This document shows, one piece after another, positions 15,844-24,297 of a stretch of 64,000 nt of DNA. The notes beneath the pieces are model-generated. The model made no database searches and had not been told where the DNA came from. It saw nothing but the letters and a program-made list of their open reading frames with translations. Location: assembly GCF_041434935.1 (NCBI RefSeq), contig NZ_CP107964.1, positions 6,617,001 to 6,681,000 of the forward strand, read 5' to 3'. Position 1 is the first letter of the stretch. Each line of letters opens with the position of its first letter. The stretch comes from Kitasatospora sp. NBC_00374. GTDB taxonomy: Bacteria; Actinomycetota; Actinomycetes; Streptomycetales; Streptomycetaceae. A program made the position numbers and the translations under genes.

Positions 15844-17328
15844 CTAGTGCACGCCCAGCCAGTCCTTGATCGGGACGAGCGCGAAGTAGATCACGAAGAC
15901 CCCGGTCAGGATCCACATCAGCGGGCCGGGCTCGCGCCACTTGCCGGTGCCGGCCTTGATGACCGTGTAGGAGATGACACCCGCGGCGACACCGGCGGTG
16001 ATGCTGTAGGTGAACGGCATCAGGACGCAGGTGAGGAAGGCCGGGATGGCGACCTCGCGGTCCGACCAGTCGATGTGCCGGGCCTGGCTCATCATCATCG
16101 AGCCGATCACCACCAGGGCGGCGGCGGCGACCTCGACCGGGACGATCGCGGCGAGCGGCGAGAAGAACAGCATCAGGGCGAACATCGCGCCGGTGATGGC
16201 GGAGGCCAGGCCCGTCCGGGCGCCGTCGCCGACACCGGTGGCCGACTCGACGAACACGGTCTGGCCGGAGGCACCGGACAGGCCGCCGATGGCGCCGCCG
16301 GCGCCGTCGATGAACAGCGCCTTGGACAGGCCGGGCATCCGGCCCTGCCGGTCCGCGAGGCCGGCCTCGGTGCCGACGCCGATGATGGTGGCCATCGCGT
16401 CGAAGAAGCCGGCCAGCACCAGGGTGAAGACCGCGACCGTGGCGCTGATCGCGCCGAGACCGTGGCTGCCGAACGCGCCGAACAGGTCGACACTGCCGAA
16501 CAGGCCGAAGTCGGGCGCCGAGACCGGGCTGCCCGGCCACACCGGGGCGGAGCTGCTCCAGGTCTTGGCCGGCAGGTCGACGACCGCGTTGACGACGAAC
16601 GCGACCACGGTGCCGCCGGCGATGCCGATCAGGATCGCGCCGCGGACGTTGCGGGCCAGCAGGACGAAGATCGTCAGCAGCGTGAGGCAGAAGACCAGGA
16701 CGGGCCAGCCGGACAGCTCGCCGAACGCGCCGAGCGAGACCGGGGTCGGGCCGCCGGTGTGCACGAAGCCCGCCTTGACCAGGCCGATCAGGGCCACGAA
16801 CAGGCCGATGCCGATGGTGATGGCGTGCTTGAGCGGCAGCGGGATGCCGTTCATGATCTTCTCGCGCAGCCCGGAGACGACCAGCAGCACGATCAGCAGA
16901 CCGTAGATCATACAGAGGCCCATGGCCTGCGGCCAGGTGGTGTGCGGGACGACCAGGGCGGATATCGCGCCGGAGACCGAGAGGCCTGCGGCCACCGCCA
17001 GCGGGACGTTGCCGACCACGCCCATCAGGATCGTGGTGACCGCCGCCGCGAGCGCGGTCGCCGTGGTGAGCTGCGCGTGGTCCAGCTTGAGGCCGTTGAC
17101 GTCGGCGCCGCTCAGGATGATCGGGTTGAGCAGGACGATGTAGGCCATCGCCATGAACGTGGTGAGGCCGCCTCGGAGCTCGTTGCCGAGGCTGGAGCCC
17201 CGGGCGGAGATCTTGAAGTAGGCGTCCAGCGCGTTTCTCGGCGGGGCTGCTGCCGGTGGCGAGGTGAGGGGCTCGTCAGCGGCGGGTGCTTCTTCAGTGG
17301 TGCCGGGCTCCGTCGGGATCCGGGTCAT
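15844..17328 (-). CDS. NCS2-family purine permease (AzgA-type)
   Basis: A 494-residue integral membrane transporter with about 12-14 hydrophobic helices, probably a proton symporter for hypoxanthine, guanine or related purines. AzgA-type signatures are GGLTTFMAMAYIVLLNP, GNVPLAVAAG and the long DAMATIIGVGTEAGL segment with acidic substrate-site residues. ATG 17328 is preferred to an upstream TTG because GGGAG precedes it. It sits between the xanthine dehydrogenase genes and xdhC, so it likely supplies their substrate. The 287-bp gap ahead of it holds the dehydrogenase terminator, a short tandem repeat and presumably its own promoter. Confidence 0.92.
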   Translation of the reverse strand: MTRIPTEPGTTEEAPAADEPLTSPPAAAPPRNALDAYFKISARGSSLGNELRGGLTTFMAMAYIVLLNPIILSGADVNGLKLDHAQLTTATALAAAVTTILMGVVGNVPLAVAAGLSVSGAISALVVPHTTWPQAMGLCMIYGLLIVLLVVSGLREKIMNGIPLPLKHAITIGIGLFVALIGLVKAGFVHTGGPTPVSLGAFGELSGWPVLVFCLTLLTIFVLLARNVRGAILIGIAGGTVVAFVVNAVVDLPAKTWSSSAPVWPGSPVSAPDFGLFGSVDLFGAFGSHGLGAISATVAVFTLVLAGFFDAMATIIGVGTEAGLADRQGRMPGLSKALFIDGAGGAIGGLSGASGQTVFVESATGVGDGARTGLASAITGAMFALMLFFSPLAAIVPVEVAAAALVVIGSMMMSQARHIDWSDREVAIPAFLTCVLMPFTYSITAGVAAGVISYTVIKAGTGKWREPGPLMWILTGVFVIYFALVPIKDWLGVH

Positions 17329-17534
17329 GTCCACTCCCAAGGTTCAAAGGGGGTTGGGGTGGGCGAGCCGACCTTTTCGCCAGGCATAGGAGCAGGCGCA
17401 GGGGGACTGTTCGACTCACGATGTGCATGTGCGGTGGGCTGCGGCGCGGGGGTGGTGCGCACCGCTGCAGAGCCCCGGCGTGGGAGAGGCAGCGGGATGG
17501 TGCACGTTTGTTGCGTGGGGGTGGTGCTCTGGTT

Positions 17535-17564
17535 TCTCTTGTGGAGCTGTCTCTTGTGGAACTG
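17535..17564. repeat. Tandem 15-bp repeat
   Basis: TCTCTTGTGGAGCTG is followed directly by TCTCTTGTGGAACTG (one mismatch). It lies between the permease gene and the terminator hairpin of the dehydrogenase operon, in a locally AT-richer stretch. No coding role is apparent. Confidence 0.6.
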
Positions 17565-17601
17565 CCCCGGGGCGGCGGGGAAGACGGTCGCCGCCCCGGG
17601 G
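17565..17601 (-). terminator. Hairpin terminator of the xanthine dehydrogenase operon
   Basis: CCCCGGGGCGGCG and CGCCGCCCCGGGG form a perfect 13-bp stem with an 11-nt loop, 14 nt downstream of the large-subunit stop codon. Confidence 0.75.
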
Positions 17602-17615
17602 AGGTCTGGTGGGGG

Positions 17616-19976
17616 CTAGAGCGTTCCGGTGAGGTGCTCGGGCCGGACCGGGATGCGGTTCAGGGCGATGCCGGTGGCCTGTCGGATCGCGGCGACGATC
17701 GACGGCGTGGCGGAGACGGTGGGGGCCTCGCCGACACCGCGCAGCCCGTACGGGGCGTTCGGGTCGGGCAGTTCCAGGATGTCCACCGGGATCGGCGGGG
17801 TGTCCAGGATGGTGGGGATCAGGTAGTCGGTGAAGGACGCGTTGCGCACCTTCCCGTCCTTGACGATGATCTCCTCCATCACGGCCAGGCCGAGCGCCTG
17901 GGTGCAGCCGCCCTGGATCTGGCCGACCACCGACAGCGGGTTCAGCGCCTTGCCGACGTCCTGGGCCGCGGTCAGCTCGACCACCTTGATCAGGCCCAGC
18001 TCGACGTCCACGTCGACCACCGCGCGGTTGGCGCAGAAGGTGTACTGGACGTGACCGAAGCCCTGCCCGGTCTCCTTGTCGAAGGGGACGGTCGGACGGT
18101 GGTGGTGCTCGCGGGTGAGGTCGATCGCCTCGTCGCCGAGCAGGTCCACCATCGAGATCAGCGCGCCCGCGCTCCGCGAGACCACCTTGCCGTCGACCAG
18201 GTCGATGTCGAGCTGGGTCCAGCCGTAGCGCCGGCGGCCCTTCTCGATCAGCGCCTGCTTGACCGCCTCGGCGGCGAGCTTCACCGCACCGCCGGTCATG
18301 TAGGTCTGCCGGGAGGCGGAGGTGGAGCCCGCCGAGCCGACCTCGGTGTTGGCCGGGTGGATGGTGACCTGCTCGACGCCCAGCTCGGTACGGGCGATCT
18401 GGGCGTGCACGGTGACGCCGCCCTGGCCGACCTCGGCCATCGCGGTGTGCACCATGGCGACCGGCTCGCCGCCGATGACCTCCAGGCGGACCCGGGCGGT
18501 GGAGTAGTCGTCGAAGCCCTCGGAGAAGCCGACGTTCTTGATGCCGACCGAGTAGCCGATGCCGCGGACGATGCCCTCGCCGTGCGAGGTGTTGGACAGC
18601 GCGCCGGGCAGCGTGCGGACGTCGAGGTTGTCGAGGTCCAGCGGCGGCGGCAGCGGCATGTCCTTGACCCGCTGCAGCAGCTCGGCGACCGGGGCCGGCG
18701 AGTCGATCTGCTGGCCGGTGGGCAGACGGTCGCCCTCGGCCATCGCGTTCAGCTGGCGCAGCTCGACCGGGTCCATGCCGAGCTCGGCCGCGAGCCGGTC
18801 CATCTGGGTCTCGTAGCCGAAGGCCGCCTGCACCGCGCCGAACCCGCGCATCGCGCCGCAGCTCGGGTTGTTGCTGTAGAGCGCGATGGCGTGCATCTTC
18901 ACGTTCGGGATCACGTACGGGCCGTGGCCGAGCGAGGCGGCGTTGCCGACGACGGCGGGCGAGGCGGAGGCGTACGCGCCGCCGTCCAGCACGATCCGGC
19001 AGTCGGCGAAGACCAGCTTGCCGTCGCGGGTCGCGCCGTGCTCGTAGAACATCCTCGCCGGGTGGCGGTGCACGTGGCCGAAGAAGGACTCGTCCCGGGC
19101 ATAGACGATCTTGACCGGCTTGCCGGTGCGCTGGGCCAGCAGCGAGGCGTGGATCTGCATGGACAGGTCCTCGCGGCCGCCGAAGGCGCCGCCGACGCCC
19201 GCCAGGGTGAGGCGGACCTTCTCCTCCGGCAGGGCGAGCACGGGGGCCATCTGCTGGCGGTCCACGTGCAGCCACTGGGTGGCGACGTAGAGGTCGATGC
19301 CGCCGTCCTCGGCGGGCACCGCCAGGCCGGACTCCGGGCCGAGGAAGGCCTGGTCCTGCATGCCGACCTCGTAGGTGCCGCTGACGATGACGTCCGCCAT
19401 CGCCCGCACCTCGTCGGTCACGCCGAGACCGGAGACCAGCCTCTGCTCGTGGCAGATGTTGCCGTGGCCGTGCGACTTGAACTCGTGCGGCTCGTGGACG
19501 TAGCCGTGGATCTCGGGGGCCAGGCACTGCTCCTCGGTGACGATCGGGGTGAGCACCTCGTACTCGACCTTGATCTTCTTCACCGCGCGGCGGGCCGTCT
19601 CCGGGTGGTCGGCCGCGACCAGCGCGATCGCCTCGCCGTGGTAGCGGACCTTGTCGATCGCCAGTGCCGGCTGGTCCTGGATCTCCAGACCGTAGAACTT
19701 GGAGCCCGGGATGTCCTCGTGCGTCAGCACCGCGTAGACGCCCGGCAGCTTGAGCGCCTCGGAGATGTCCACACCGAGGATGTTGGCGCGGGGGTGCGGC
19801 GAGCGCAGCGCCATGCCCCAGAGCATGTCCTCGTGCCACATGTCCGACGAGTACGCGAACTCGCCCTTGACCTTGAGGTTGCCGTCCGGACGCAGGGGCG
19901 AGCCGCCGATGCCGTCCTTGCTCGCCTGCCGGATGTCCTGCAGGTTCTTCTGACCCTGGATGGTACGAGTGCTCAT
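17616..19976 (-). CDS. pucD: Xanthine dehydrogenase molybdopterin-binding subunit
   Basis: A 786-residue large subunit of the xanthine oxidase family that hydroxylates hypoxanthine and xanthine towards uric acid. The N-terminal a/b hammerhead is followed by molybdopterin-binding segments GVGGAFGGREDLSMQIH and MRGFGAVQAAFGYE. LRGVGEAPTVSATPSI near the C-terminus carries the catalytic Glu. The start is ATG 19976, which overlaps the iron-sulfur subunit stop as ATGA; a longer upstream reading lies inside that gene. The split arrangement (FAD, FeS, Mo subunits) matches Bacillus PucCDE, whose names are used here. A hairpin ends the operon. Confidence 0.95.
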   Translation of the reverse strand: MSTRTIQGQKNLQDIRQASKDGIGGSPLRPDGNLKVKGEFAYSSDMWHEDMLWGMALRSPHPRANILGVDISEALKLPGVYAVLTHEDIPGSKFYGLEIQDQPALAIDKVRYHGEAIALVAADHPETARRAVKKIKVEYEVLTPIVTEEQCLAPEIHGYVHEPHEFKSHGHGNICHEQRLVSGLGVTDEVRAMADVIVSGTYEVGMQDQAFLGPESGLAVPAEDGGIDLYVATQWLHVDRQQMAPVLALPEEKVRLTLAGVGGAFGGREDLSMQIHASLLAQRTGKPVKIVYARDESFFGHVHRHPARMFYEHGATRDGKLVFADCRIVLDGGAYASASPAVVGNAASLGHGPYVIPNVKMHAIALYSNNPSCGAMRGFGAVQAAFGYETQMDRLAAELGMDPVELRQLNAMAEGDRLPTGQQIDSPAPVAELLQRVKDMPLPPPLDLDNLDVRTLPGALSNTSHGEGIVRGIGYSVGIKNVGFSEGFDDYSTARVRLEVIGGEPVAMVHTAMAEVGQGGVTVHAQIARTELGVEQVTIHPANTEVGSAGSTSASRQTYMTGGAVKLAAEAVKQALIEKGRRRYGWTQLDIDLVDGKVVSRSAGALISMVDLLGDEAIDLTREHHHRPTVPFDKETGQGFGHVQYTFCANRAVVDVDVELGLIKVVELTAAQDVGKALNPLSVVGQIQGGCTQALGLAVMEEIIVKDGKVRNASFTDYLIPTILDTPPIPVDILELPDPNAPYGLRGVGEAPTVSATPSIVAAIRQATGIALNRIPVRPEHLTGTL

Positions 19977-20458
19977 TCGGAGGCCGCCTTCGCGCACTTG
20001 CGGGCGGAAGCGAGCCGCACCGCGTCCATGATCTTCTCGTAACCGGTGCACCGGCACAGGTTGCCCGACAGCGCCTCACGGATGTCCGTGTCGCTGGGCT
20101 GGGCGTCCTGCTCCAGCAGCGCGTCGGTCTGCACCAGCAGGCCGGGGGTGCAGAACCCGCACTGGACGGCGCCGGCGTCGATGAACGCCTGCTGGACCAG
20201 GCCCAGCTCGCCGTCCTCGTCGGCGAGGCCCTCGACGGTACGGACCTCGCGGCCCTGCACCTGGCCGGCCGCGACCAGACAGGAACAGACCGGGGTGCCG
20301 TCCAGGTAGACGGTGCAGGAGCCGCACTCGCCCTGCTCGCAGGCGTTCTTGGAGCCCGGCAGGCCGACCCGCTCGCGCAGTACGTACAGGAGGCTCTCGC
20401 CCTCCCACACGTCGTCGGCCTCGACCGGCTTGCCGTTGGCGGTGAAAGTGACCCTCAT
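19973..20458 (-). CDS. pucE: Xanthine dehydrogenase [2Fe-2S] subunit
   Basis: A 161-residue electron-transfer subunit with two [2Fe-2S] clusters. The plant-type cluster is bound by CEQGECGSCTVYLDG and PVCSC, the second by CGFCTPG and LCRCTGY. It passes electrons from the molybdenum centre to the FAD subunit. It overlaps its neighbours by 4 nt at both ends, so the three subunits are translationally coupled. Length and cysteine set are complete. Confidence 0.96.
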   Translation of the reverse strand: MRVTFTANGKPVEADDVWEGESLLYVLRERVGLPGSKNACEQGECGSCTVYLDGTPVCSCLVAAGQVQGREVRTVEGLADEDGELGLVQQAFIDAGAVQCGFCTPGLLVQTDALLEQDAQPSDTDIREALSGNLCRCTGYEKIMDAVRLASARKCAKAASE

Positions 20459-21342
20459 GCCGCGCTCCTGATCTGCTTGCTGTAGTCGTTCCACGTCCAG
20501 GTGAGCGTGCGGCGGGCCATCACGGCCAGCGAGTGCCGGCGGTAGTCGGCGGTCCCGCGGACGTCGTCGATCGGCGAGGCGGCGGCCTTCACCAGCTCGC
20601 CGAACTGCTGGATCACCTCGGCGCCGAGCAGGTCGCCCGACTCCCACAGGCCGCGCTCGGCGAGCACGCCCTGCAGGTACTCCTCGGCCGCCACGGCACG
20701 GCGCGGCGTGGGGGCGGCCGAACCGATCCCGGTGCCGACGGTGCCGTTCTTCGGGTGCAGTGCGAAACCGAAGGCGCAGACCGCGATGACCATCGCGTTG
20801 CGGGTGCCGATCTTGGAGAACTGCTGCGGCCCGTCGGCCACCGGGATGTGGACGGCACGGATCAGCTCGTCCTGCTCCAGCGAGTTGCGCTTCACCCCGA
20901 CGTAGAAGTCGTCGATCGCGATCATCCTCGTCCCGCGGACCGAGGCGGCCTCGACGAAGACGTCACGGCCGGCGGCCAGCAGCGCGGGGTGCGCGTCACC
21001 GGCGGGGGACGCGCCGCCCAGGTTGCCGCCCACACCGCCGCGGTTGCGGATCTGCGGAGAGCCCACGGTGTGCGAGGCCAGCGCGAGGCCCGGCAGCGGG
21101 CCGGACAGCTCGTCGATGATCCGGGTGTACGGCACGGCTGCGCCGAGGCGGACGACATCGCCGTCGTTCGACCATTCGGTGAGCTCGGTGATGCGGTTCA
21201 GGTCGAGAATCGCGGATGGCCGGTGCACGTCGAAATTCATCTCGACCATGACGTCCGTGCCACCCGAGATCGGCAGCGCGGTCGGGTACTCAGCCTTCGC
21301 CGCGAGTGCCTCGTCCCACGTAGCGGGCCGAAGGAACTCCAT
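20455..21342 (-). CDS. pucC: Xanthine dehydrogenase FAD-binding subunit
   Basis: A 295-residue FAD subunit that receives electrons and reduces NAD+. FAD-binding loops are LPISGGTDVMVEM near residue 24-36 and IRNRGGVGGNLGGASPAGD near 98-116. It is the first gene of the operon; ATG 21342 has GAGGAG 9 nt upstream. Its promoter lies in the 456-bp region shared with pucR, so divergent control by PucR is the simplest expectation. Confidence 0.95.
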   Translation of the reverse strand: MEFLRPATWDEALAAKAEYPTALPISGGTDVMVEMNFDVHRPSAILDLNRITELTEWSNDGDVVRLGAAVPYTRIIDELSGPLPGLALASHTVGSPQIRNRGGVGGNLGGASPAGDAHPALLAAGRDVFVEAASVRGTRMIAIDDFYVGVKRNSLEQDELIRAVHIPVADGPQQFSKIGTRNAMVIAVCAFGFALHPKNGTVGTGIGSAAPTPRRAVAAEEYLQGVLAERGLWESGDLLGAEVIQQFGELVKAAASPIDDVRGTADYRRHSLAVMARRTLTWTWNDYSKQIRSAA

Positions 21343-21798
21343 GCGGGTGTCTCCTCAAGTCGTCGCCTACCAGAACGGTCGGGCACAGTGCCCGGAACCC
21401 GGCCGCTCGCCCGTTCGGAGGCGGCTGCACCGAGTTCTCACCCTCGGGTTTCGGACTCTGCTACTGCCCCGTTGCCGGGGCGTTGAGTCCTGGTCACCGG
21501 GGTGTGTCCGGCGGCGTGTGGCCAGTGAACCTCCGACCGACCTCCCGCAGGCAGTCACCGATGGCATGAAGCCCCGGCGGTGGTGCTGCCCGGCATCCTG
21601 TACGTTCCTCTAACGAGGGCAACGGCCCAGCCCAAGCGGTTCCGGACCGCTCAATACGACCGTAATCCGGTCGTGATGGCGGCGCTACGACCCCGTGACC
21701 CGGGCCGCCGTTGAGACGTAACACCGAGGCCTTCGGCTGGGGCACACTGTGAGCCCCCACACCACCAGACCCCCACCTCCAGACGAAGGAGTCTGCGG
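21343..21798. other. Divergent intergenic region between xanthine dehydrogenase and pucR
   Basis: No gene is seen in these 456 bases. The half near the dehydrogenase operon has no clear element beyond its ribosome site. The half near pucR holds two adjacent inverted repeats (21635-21674). GAAGGAG precedes pucR. Both divergent promoters must lie here, but no convincing -10/-35 pair was found. Confidence 0.6.
21635..21674. promoter_or_regulatory. Two tandem inverted repeats, candidate PucR sites
   Basis: AGCGGT-TCCGG-ACCGCT (21635-21651) and ACGACCG-TAATC-CGGTCGT (21656-21674) are perfect repeats with 5-nt spacers, separated by 4 bp, lying 125 bp ahead of pucR and opposite the xanthine dehydrogenase operon. 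Position and paired layout suit a purine-responsive regulator; the two arms differ in sequence, so two different proteins are also possible. Confidence 0.45.
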
Positions 21799-23391
21799 AT
21801 GCGTGTCCGTGACCTGCTCGCCCCCGGGACCCTCGGGCTACGGCTGCTCGCCGCCGAGGACGAGCTCGACCGGCAGGTCAGCGGTGTCATGACCACGGAC
21901 CTGCACGACCCGGGCCGGTACCTGCACGGCGGCGAGCTGGTGCTCACCGGCATGCTGTGGCGCACCTCCCCGGAGGACTCCGAGCGCTTCGTACGCACCA
22001 TCGTGGCCGGTGGGGCGGTCGCGCTGGCAGCCGGCGAGGCCGAGGTCGGCCCGGTGCCCGAGGACCTGATCGAGGCCTGCGGACGGCACCGGATGCCACT
22101 GCTCGCGGTGCCCGACGACATCGCCTTCGGCGCCGTCACCGAGTTCGTCGGCAGGCAGGTGTCCGCGGACCGGGCCGCCGACCTGGCCGCCCTGGTCGAC
22201 CGCCACCGGATGCTGGTCTCGGCCGCCGGCAGCGGCGGCCTGGACGCCGTGCTCGACCTGCTCGGCGGCGACCTCGACCTGGACTGCTGGGTGCTCACGC
22301 CCACCGGCCGGGTGATCGCCGGCCCGGTCGACCGGCTCTCCGCCGAGGACCGCGACCAGCTGGCCCGCACCCATCTGGCCGCCCAGCGCCAGCGCCGCCG
22401 CCCCCCGCACCGGGCCCGGCTGATCTCCGGCTCGTACTCGCTGCTGCCCGCCGCCGCGGACCCGGCCGAGGAGAACCCGCTGGCCGACTGGGTGCTCGCG
22501 GTGGCCGGCGACGTCACCGAGTGGACCGGCAAGCGCCAGCAGCTCGCGGAGAACCTGGCCCGGCTGGTCGCCGCCGAGCGGATCCGCCGCGACGAGGGCC
22601 GCCGGCTGCGCCGCCGGCTCGCGGACGAGGTGCTGGCCCTGCTGCAGCGGGATGCCGATCCGGCCGAGATCAGCCGCGCCCTGCACGCCTCCTCGGCGAT
22701 GGCGGCCCGCTACGAGGGTGCCAAGGCGGCGCAGGCGAGCGGTGAGGGCACCTGGCTGGTGCTCAGCGCCGACAGCACCGGACTGCCCGACGGCGTGCTG
22801 CGCACGATCCTGGAGGAGGCGCTCGGCGACGCCTCGGACCGCGCGCTGGTGGCGGGCTCCGGCAACGGCGCGGTGGGCGTCCTGCCGGCCCTGGACGCGG
22901 CGGTGCCCGCGGAGGCGCTGCGCGACCTGCTCGCCCCCCTGGAGGCGGGCCTCGGCTCGGAGGGCCGGATCACCGTCGGCGTGTGCGCCCCGGCCGACGA
23001 GGCCGGTGGTCTGCGCGGCGCCCTGGAGGAGGCCCGGCACGCCCGCCGGATCGCCGCCGCCAGGGTCGGCCGGGTCTGCGTGGCCGGCCCCGAGGAGCTC
23101 GCCTCGCACGTCCTGCTGCTGGCCGCCGTCCCGGACGAGGTCCGCCGGGCGTTCCGCAGCCGCCTGCTGGACCGGGTCATCGCGTACGACATCGAGCACC
23201 AGGCGGACCTGGTCAGGACGCTGGAGGCGTTCCTGCGCTCGGACGGTTCGTGGACCCGCTGCGCGGCCCAGCTGCACGTGCACGTGAACACTCTGCGTTA
23301 CCGGATCGGGCGCATCGAGGAGTTGACTGGGCGTGATCTTTCCCGACTGGAGGACCGGGTCGACTTCTACCTGGCTCTGGAACTCGCCTGA
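21799..23391 (+). CDS. pucR: PucR-family purine catabolism regulator
   Basis: A 530-residue transcription factor. Residues about 1-125 form the PucR ligand-sensing domain (MRVRDLL, HGGELVLTGMLWRT). A middle GGDEF-like domain follows. The C-terminal HTH_30 domain has LHVHVNTLRYRIGRIEELTG, the most conserved family segment. It is divergent from the xanthine dehydrogenase subunits, with the purine permease and xdhC beyond, so it probably controls purine oxidation, as PucR does in Bacillus. Whether it activates or represses here cannot be told. Confidence 0.93.
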   Translation: MRVRDLLAPGTLGLRLLAAEDELDRQVSGVMTTDLHDPGRYLHGGELVLTGMLWRTSPEDSERFVRTIVAGGAVALAAGEAEVGPVPEDLIEACGRHRMPLLAVPDDIAFGAVTEFVGRQVSADRAADLAALVDRHRMLVSAAGSGGLDAVLDLLGGDLDLDCWVLTPTGRVIAGPVDRLSAEDRDQLARTHLAAQRQRRRPPHRARLISGSYSLLPAAADPAEENPLADWVLAVAGDVTEWTGKRQQLAENLARLVAAERIRRDEGRRLRRRLADEVLALLQRDADPAEISRALHASSAMAARYEGAKAAQASGEGTWLVLSADSTGLPDGVLRTILEEALGDASDRALVAGSGNGAVGVLPALDAAVPAEALRDLLAPLEAGLGSEGRITVGVCAPADEAGGLRGALEEARHARRIAAARVGRVCVAGPEELASHVLLLAAVPDEVRRAFRSRLLDRVIAYDIEHQADLVRTLEAFLRSDGSWTRCAAQLHVHVNTLRYRIGRIEELTGRDLSRLEDRVDFYLALELA

Positions 23392-23477
23392 TACTTGACA
23401 GGGGCCGGTAAAGGTTCCAGCAAATCGGTCACGAGTTGATTTCGATCTGCTGCAAATAGGGGCGAATCGGGCCAACT

Positions 23478-23506
23478 CTTACAGTTTCCTCCCAGGTTTG
23501 TAAGGT
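23478..23506 (+). promoter_or_regulatory. Candidate promoter of the deacetylase/glycosyltransferase operon
   Basis: CTTACA and TAAGGT are separated by 17 nt in an AT-rich patch 159 bp ahead of the first gene. The stretch after it contains small GC-rich hairpins (for example GTCCG-CAA-CGGAC at 23536-23548) in a long untranslated leader. No known riboswitch was recognised. Confidence 0.35.
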
Positions 23507-23664
23507 AGTTTTCGACCGCAACGCGAAGGGGGGCCGTCCGCAACGGACGAACCACCCCGCGATGTCGCCGGGGTGCGGGGGTCTCCGTGCGCACCTGTCC
23601 CCCTTCTCCGCTCGCGGTCGACGTCTTCGATCCGGCGCGCGGCTGCGAAAGTTGACTGCGTACC

Positions 23665-24273
23665 GTGACCAATCCGCGTTACCGCATACCCGAGGATCCG
23701 CCCGACGCGTATGTGCGGCACGAGGAAACGCTCCAGCTTCGGTCACCCTGGGTGACCATTCCGGCTGCTGCGGAGCCCGTCGCCCGGGGGGTCGAGCGGG
23801 TCCAGGTGCACACCGAGATCCCGAAGGCCGTCTTCGTCGACCAGAGCGGGCGACGCGGCCGGGCCCTGCGCGGCCTCGGCTGGATCGCCGGACTGGCCTG
23901 CGCCGGCTTCGCGGCCACCGCCCTGACCACCGTCGCCGGGTCCAACTCCCAGGCACCCGCCATGCCGATCCCGACCCGCACGGCGAGCTCCGGCGGGCAG
24001 AAGGTGCTGGGGGAGTCCGGCTCCGCCGCGCCGAGCGCCGCCGCGACCGTCTCCGCCTCCCCGTCCCCGTCCCCGGGTGGGGCGAAGGCCACCGGGAAGC
24101 CCTCCGCGTCCGCCTCGGCCGTCGCCACCGGCCCGGCCACCGGGAAACCGACCGGCACGGCGAGGACGGCGACCACCTCGGCCAAGCCCGCCGGCGCTAC
24201 CGCCGGTCCCGGCGCCGCCGCCGTCAACGCGGTCACCCCCCGATCCGCCAGCTCCGCCGCCAAGCCCCGCTAG
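23665..24273 (+). CDS. Small single-span membrane protein of unknown function
   Basis: A 202-residue protein with no recognised domain. Residues 1-70 are soluble with a basic end (GRRGRALRG), 71-92 form one transmembrane helix (LGWIAGLACAGFAATALTTV), and the remainder is a low-complexity Ala/Ser/Pro/Thr/Gly tail of the kind found on exported linkers. GTG 23665 is the first start in the frame, and its ribosome site is weak. It lies 24 nt ahead of the deacetylase/glycosyltransferase gene, so it may be an accessory protein of that polysaccharide machine. Confidence 0.6.
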   Translation: MTNPRYRIPEDPPDAYVRHEETLQLRSPWVTIPAAAEPVARGVERVQVHTEIPKAVFVDQSGRRGRALRGLGWIAGLACAGFAATALTTVAGSNSQAPAMPIPTRTASSGGQKVLGESGSAAPSAAATVSASPSPSPGGAKATGKPSASASAVATGPATGKPTGTARTATTSAKPAGATAGPGAAAVNAVTPRSASSAAKPR

Positions 24274-24297
24274 GCTGCCGTACCAAGGACCACAGCC

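Noticed and set aside
23392..23664. A cyclic-di-AMP (ydaO-type) riboswitch ahead of the deacetylase operon
   Set aside because: The leader is long and structured, but the conserved ydaO core sequence blocks could not be matched by eye.
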